From the NCBI GenBank assembly GCA_005281725.1, contig SSBO01000012.1, positions 17,320,490-17,384,489 on the forward strand: a stretch of DNA of 64,000 nt. Reading direction: 5' to 3'. Below the pieces are notes generated by a model. It was not told where the DNA came from and searched no databases. It saw only the letters and a program-made list of their open reading frames with translations. A program made the position numbers and the translations under genes. Positions 59,834-64,000 of the stretch are shown here, one piece after another. The stretch's first letter is position 1. Every line of letters starts with the position of its first letter. The stretch is from Wuchereria bancrofti (taxonomy: Eukaryota; Nematoda; Chromadorea; Rhabditida; Onchocercidae).

Positions 59834-60445
59834 AGCTTTCCTTTTTTGTTCTATATTTGTTGTTATAAAAGTTAAGTATAGACAAAGCTTTTTGTTTCAC
59901 ATTTTTATAAACTAGTATGGTAAGGTCACGTTTCCGCAGTCGGGCGCATGAGTGTTCATGAGAAATGAACTACAGCTTAATTGTTATCAGGTTCCATATC
60001 AAGCGTTAAAATTGTAAGACACATTATGCCGTTTGGAGTAGGAAAAAATCGTTGACTTTGCATGATAACTTGTGATATTAGAAAGGTTTTTACTAGCACG
60101 GAATTTCATGAAGAGACTGTATTCATTCAGATAAATTTCAATGGGAATCTCTAATGCATATGAAAAAGACTTCTGTGTCTAGCACTTCAATGAAAGCTGG
60201 GAATTAAACATTTGTATTCTTGTAATGATTTTTCGCAATACAACCGATTTCTTCCCTGCTATACGGATTTCGACTTCCGGTGTACGACTTTCTTTTTCTT
60301 TTGGATGAAAATCAAATTACTTGTAAGACGTGATTTTGGGACGCGTTTACGATTTTTTAAAGCCTGATTAGTATGTCAATGCTACTGTAGTGTAATATGC
60401 ACTGCAATGTTTGGTAGTGGTTAGTGATCAATTAATCCTAACTTG

Positions 60446-60446
60446 N
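60446..60446. other. Assembly gap or ambiguous base (N)
   Basis: A single N exactly at the junction of the two 1481-base repeat copies. It marks a contig join. Confidence 0.9.
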
Positions 60447-60534
60447 ATATTATCGAGGAAAAATATATTATCCATATCAACAGTTCCACGTGGAAAATTG
60501 CTTTACTCTTGTTTGTAATTACTTGTCTTTCTAG

Positions 60535-61315
60535 GAATGCGGAAAGTAATGCTGAGTATAAAGGATTGGATACAGATCATCTTGCAATTGAGCACATTCG
60601 GGTGCAACGTGCTCCAAAAGTACGTCGACGAACATATCGGTGCCCATGGCAGAATCAATCGCTAGCTTTTGTTTTCTTAAATTTCAACAACTTCAATTTA
60701 GTTATGGAATTCGGTTGATATGTTTATCAAAAATCTCAAAATGGTCTTTCGTACTTATGGGCTAGTTGTTAGTAAAAATATTGTCGAGAGTTGTTATACA
60801 AAAATGGACAGCGATACGCTTCCAAAAATGACCGCAAATTTATACTATCAAATTTTTCCCTAGTTGTTTCAACCATTTTTTTTAAATAAAATAGTATCCA
60901 ACATTTTTAATATTTTCCCTCTAGGAATTTCGTATTTCATGTTATCTAACTTCCCAAGGAAACGAACATTCGCTGCGGTTTAACCGCTCTAAAATGATGT
61001 CGAGTTTTGAAACGATTTTGACCGTTTGAATTCAACAAAATGTCACTACTTGCTTTGATACTCTATTATTCCAGTTAGAGAGCACCTTTTGTAACTGTTT
61101 CAGTTTAATAAATTGCAAAAGGACTGAGATTCATGCTCACTAAATTTGTCAAGTCTTATAAAAGATTTCCAGCGTATATGTCATCGCCATGCCATGTGGA
61201 AGTAATCTTGTCAGAGAAAGAGAAAGTGGTGACAAAGCCAACAGATCATGTTGGTAAAGTGAAGAAAGAGTCCAAAAAGAGGCAACGTCGTATCCTGGCT
61301 CGCGGCGACTATTAA
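60535..61315 (+). pseudogene. rpl-17: Second, headless copy of rpl-17 exons 2-3 (likely artefact)
   Basis: Exons at 60535-60660 and 61173-61315 repeat those of the gene at 59053-59833 without differences that I can see, including the same frame break at CGGT and the same GC donor. No first exon precedes this copy. It is part of the 1481-base repeat and probably does not exist in the genome as a second locus. Confidence 0.8.
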
Positions 61316-61927
61316 AGCTTTCCTTTTTTGTTCTATATTTGTTGTTATAAAAGTTAAGTATAGACAAAGCTTTTTGTTTCACATTTTTATAAACTAGTAT
61401 GGTAAGGTCACGTTTCCGCAGTCGGGCGCATGAGTGTTCATGAGAAATGAACTACAGCTTAATTGTTATCAGGTTCCATATCAAGCGTTAAAATTGTAAG
61501 ACACATTATGCCGTTTGGAGTAGGAAAAAATCGTTGACTTTGCATGATAACTTGTGATATTAGAAAGGTTTTTACTAGCACGGAATTTCATGAAGAGACT
61601 GTATTCATTCAGATAAATTTCAATGGGAATCTCTAATGCATATGAAAAAGACTTCTGTGTCTAGCACTTCAATGAAAGCTGGGAATTAAACATTTGTATT
61701 CTTGTAATGATTTTTCGCAATACAACCGATTTCTTCCCTGCTATACGGATTTCGACTTCCGGTGTACGACTTTCTTTTTCTTTTGGATGAAAATCAAATT
61801 ACTTGTAAGACGTGATTTTGGGACGCGTTTACGATTTTTTAAAGCCTGATTAGTATGTCAATGCTACTGTAGTGTAATATGCACTGCAATGTTTGGTAGT
61901 GGTTAGTGATCAATTAATCCTAACTTG

Positions 61928-62210
61928 GTAAAGCAGAATCTCAAAATCAGCAGTATAATTGGGGAATTTCTCCAAATGGTAAGAAAAAGTTACTGAATAA
62001 AATAGGAGTGCAACGTCAATAGGAGATTTTAAAGCTTGATTTAAAGCTTTTAAATCAAGCTTTAAAATCTGGTATCTTGAAGGGGAAAGTGAGAAGTTCA
62101 TTGAGATTTTACTTTCAGATTAAAAGATGTAGTTTAGAAAAGCATGGGCACAAAAGGGCATTAATTATCAATTTATATTTTCATTAATACAATACCCGAA
62201 CAATACCATA
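61928..62210. other. Intergenic spacer between convergent rpl-17 and icd-2
   Basis: Short AT-rich spacer with a long palindrome (62024-62070). It would contain the 3' UTR of icd-2. Confidence 0.5.
62024..62070. repeat. 47-base palindrome (22-base arms)
   Basis: Perfect 22-base arms (62024-62045 and 62049-62070) with a 3-base spacer, rich in AAGCTT. It lies 140 bases beyond the icd-2 stop codon, so it could form a hairpin in the 3' flank of that transcript. Confidence 0.92.

Positions 62211-64000
<1,790 letters not shown>

Larger units (their letters stand above)
58965..61927. repeat. 1481-base direct repeat around an N, probable unmerged contig overlap
   Basis: 58965-60445 and 60447-61927 appear identical, base for base where I compared them, with an offset of 1482. 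The first copy ends immediately before the N at 60446 and the second begins immediately after it. That geometry is what an assembler leaves when two overlapping contig ends are scaffolded without merging. The repeat starts inside rpl-17 intron 1 and includes exons 2 and 3 but not exon 1. Confidence 0.93.

Noticed and set aside
60443..60718. 91-codon ORF crossing the N at 60446
   Set aside because: It joins contig-end sequence, intron and rpl-17 exon 2; the N-terminal part is intron, and the locus is probably an assembly duplicate.

Overview
The window looks like nuclear DNA from a nematode, probably a clade III (filarial or spirurid) species. It is AT-rich. Coding sequence is broken into short exons with TTTCAG-type acceptors and introns mostly of 0.1-2 kb. 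The recognisable genes have nematode relatives (NHR-25/FTZ-F1, ADT-type ADAMTS, NAC alpha/ICD-2, RPL-17), and a short TTAGGC telomere-type repeat is present. I see no bacterial genes, CRISPR array, tRNA, rRNA or transposon ORF. All multi-exon models below were built by hand from conserved protein blocks, GT/AG sites and reading phase.

Left part (1-24 kb), genes on the minus strand: the DNA-binding-domain half of an nhr-25/FTZ-F1 receptor (3079-5672), with a 33-base micro-exon and a decayed copy of half of the next exon; an 11-exon gene (11520-15192) for a 633-residue secreted, probably surface-anchored protein that resembles IgGFc-binding-type adhesive proteins; and a small one-pass membrane protein (16603-18568) whose start region is tandemly duplicated. 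The 5.7-11.5 kb and 18.7-24.2 kb stretches hold no convincing gene.

Middle (24-51 kb), genes on the plus strand: a complete 13-exon cholinesterase-like transmembrane protein (24259-30500, 617 aa) in which the nucleophilic serine is glycine while the Glu and His of the triad remain, so it is probably an adhesion or receptor protein and not an enzyme; and a complete 20-exon secreted ADAMTS metalloprotease (36831-51144, 1044 aa) with an intact zinc site and seven thrombospondin type 1 repeats.

Right part (54-64 kb) appears to be several contigs joined by single N bases at 56066 and 60446. It holds three plus-strand exons of a BIRC6/BRUCE-like protein that stop at the first N; a minus-strand secreted histidine-rich protein cut by the same N; a frameshifted FAM43-like PID-domain gene; a frameshifted rpl-17; a perfect-looking 1481-base repeat on both sides of the second N, best explained as an unmerged contig overlap; and, on the minus strand to the window edge, an almost complete NAC alpha gene (icd-2). 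Reading-frame breaks cluster between 56.7 and 59.2 kb and are absent from the two long genes to the left, so local sequence quality should be considered before calling these genes dead.

There is no sign of operon-like cooperation. The genes serve unrelated roles: transcription control, extracellular matrix remodelling, cell surface contact, and translation or nascent-chain handling.
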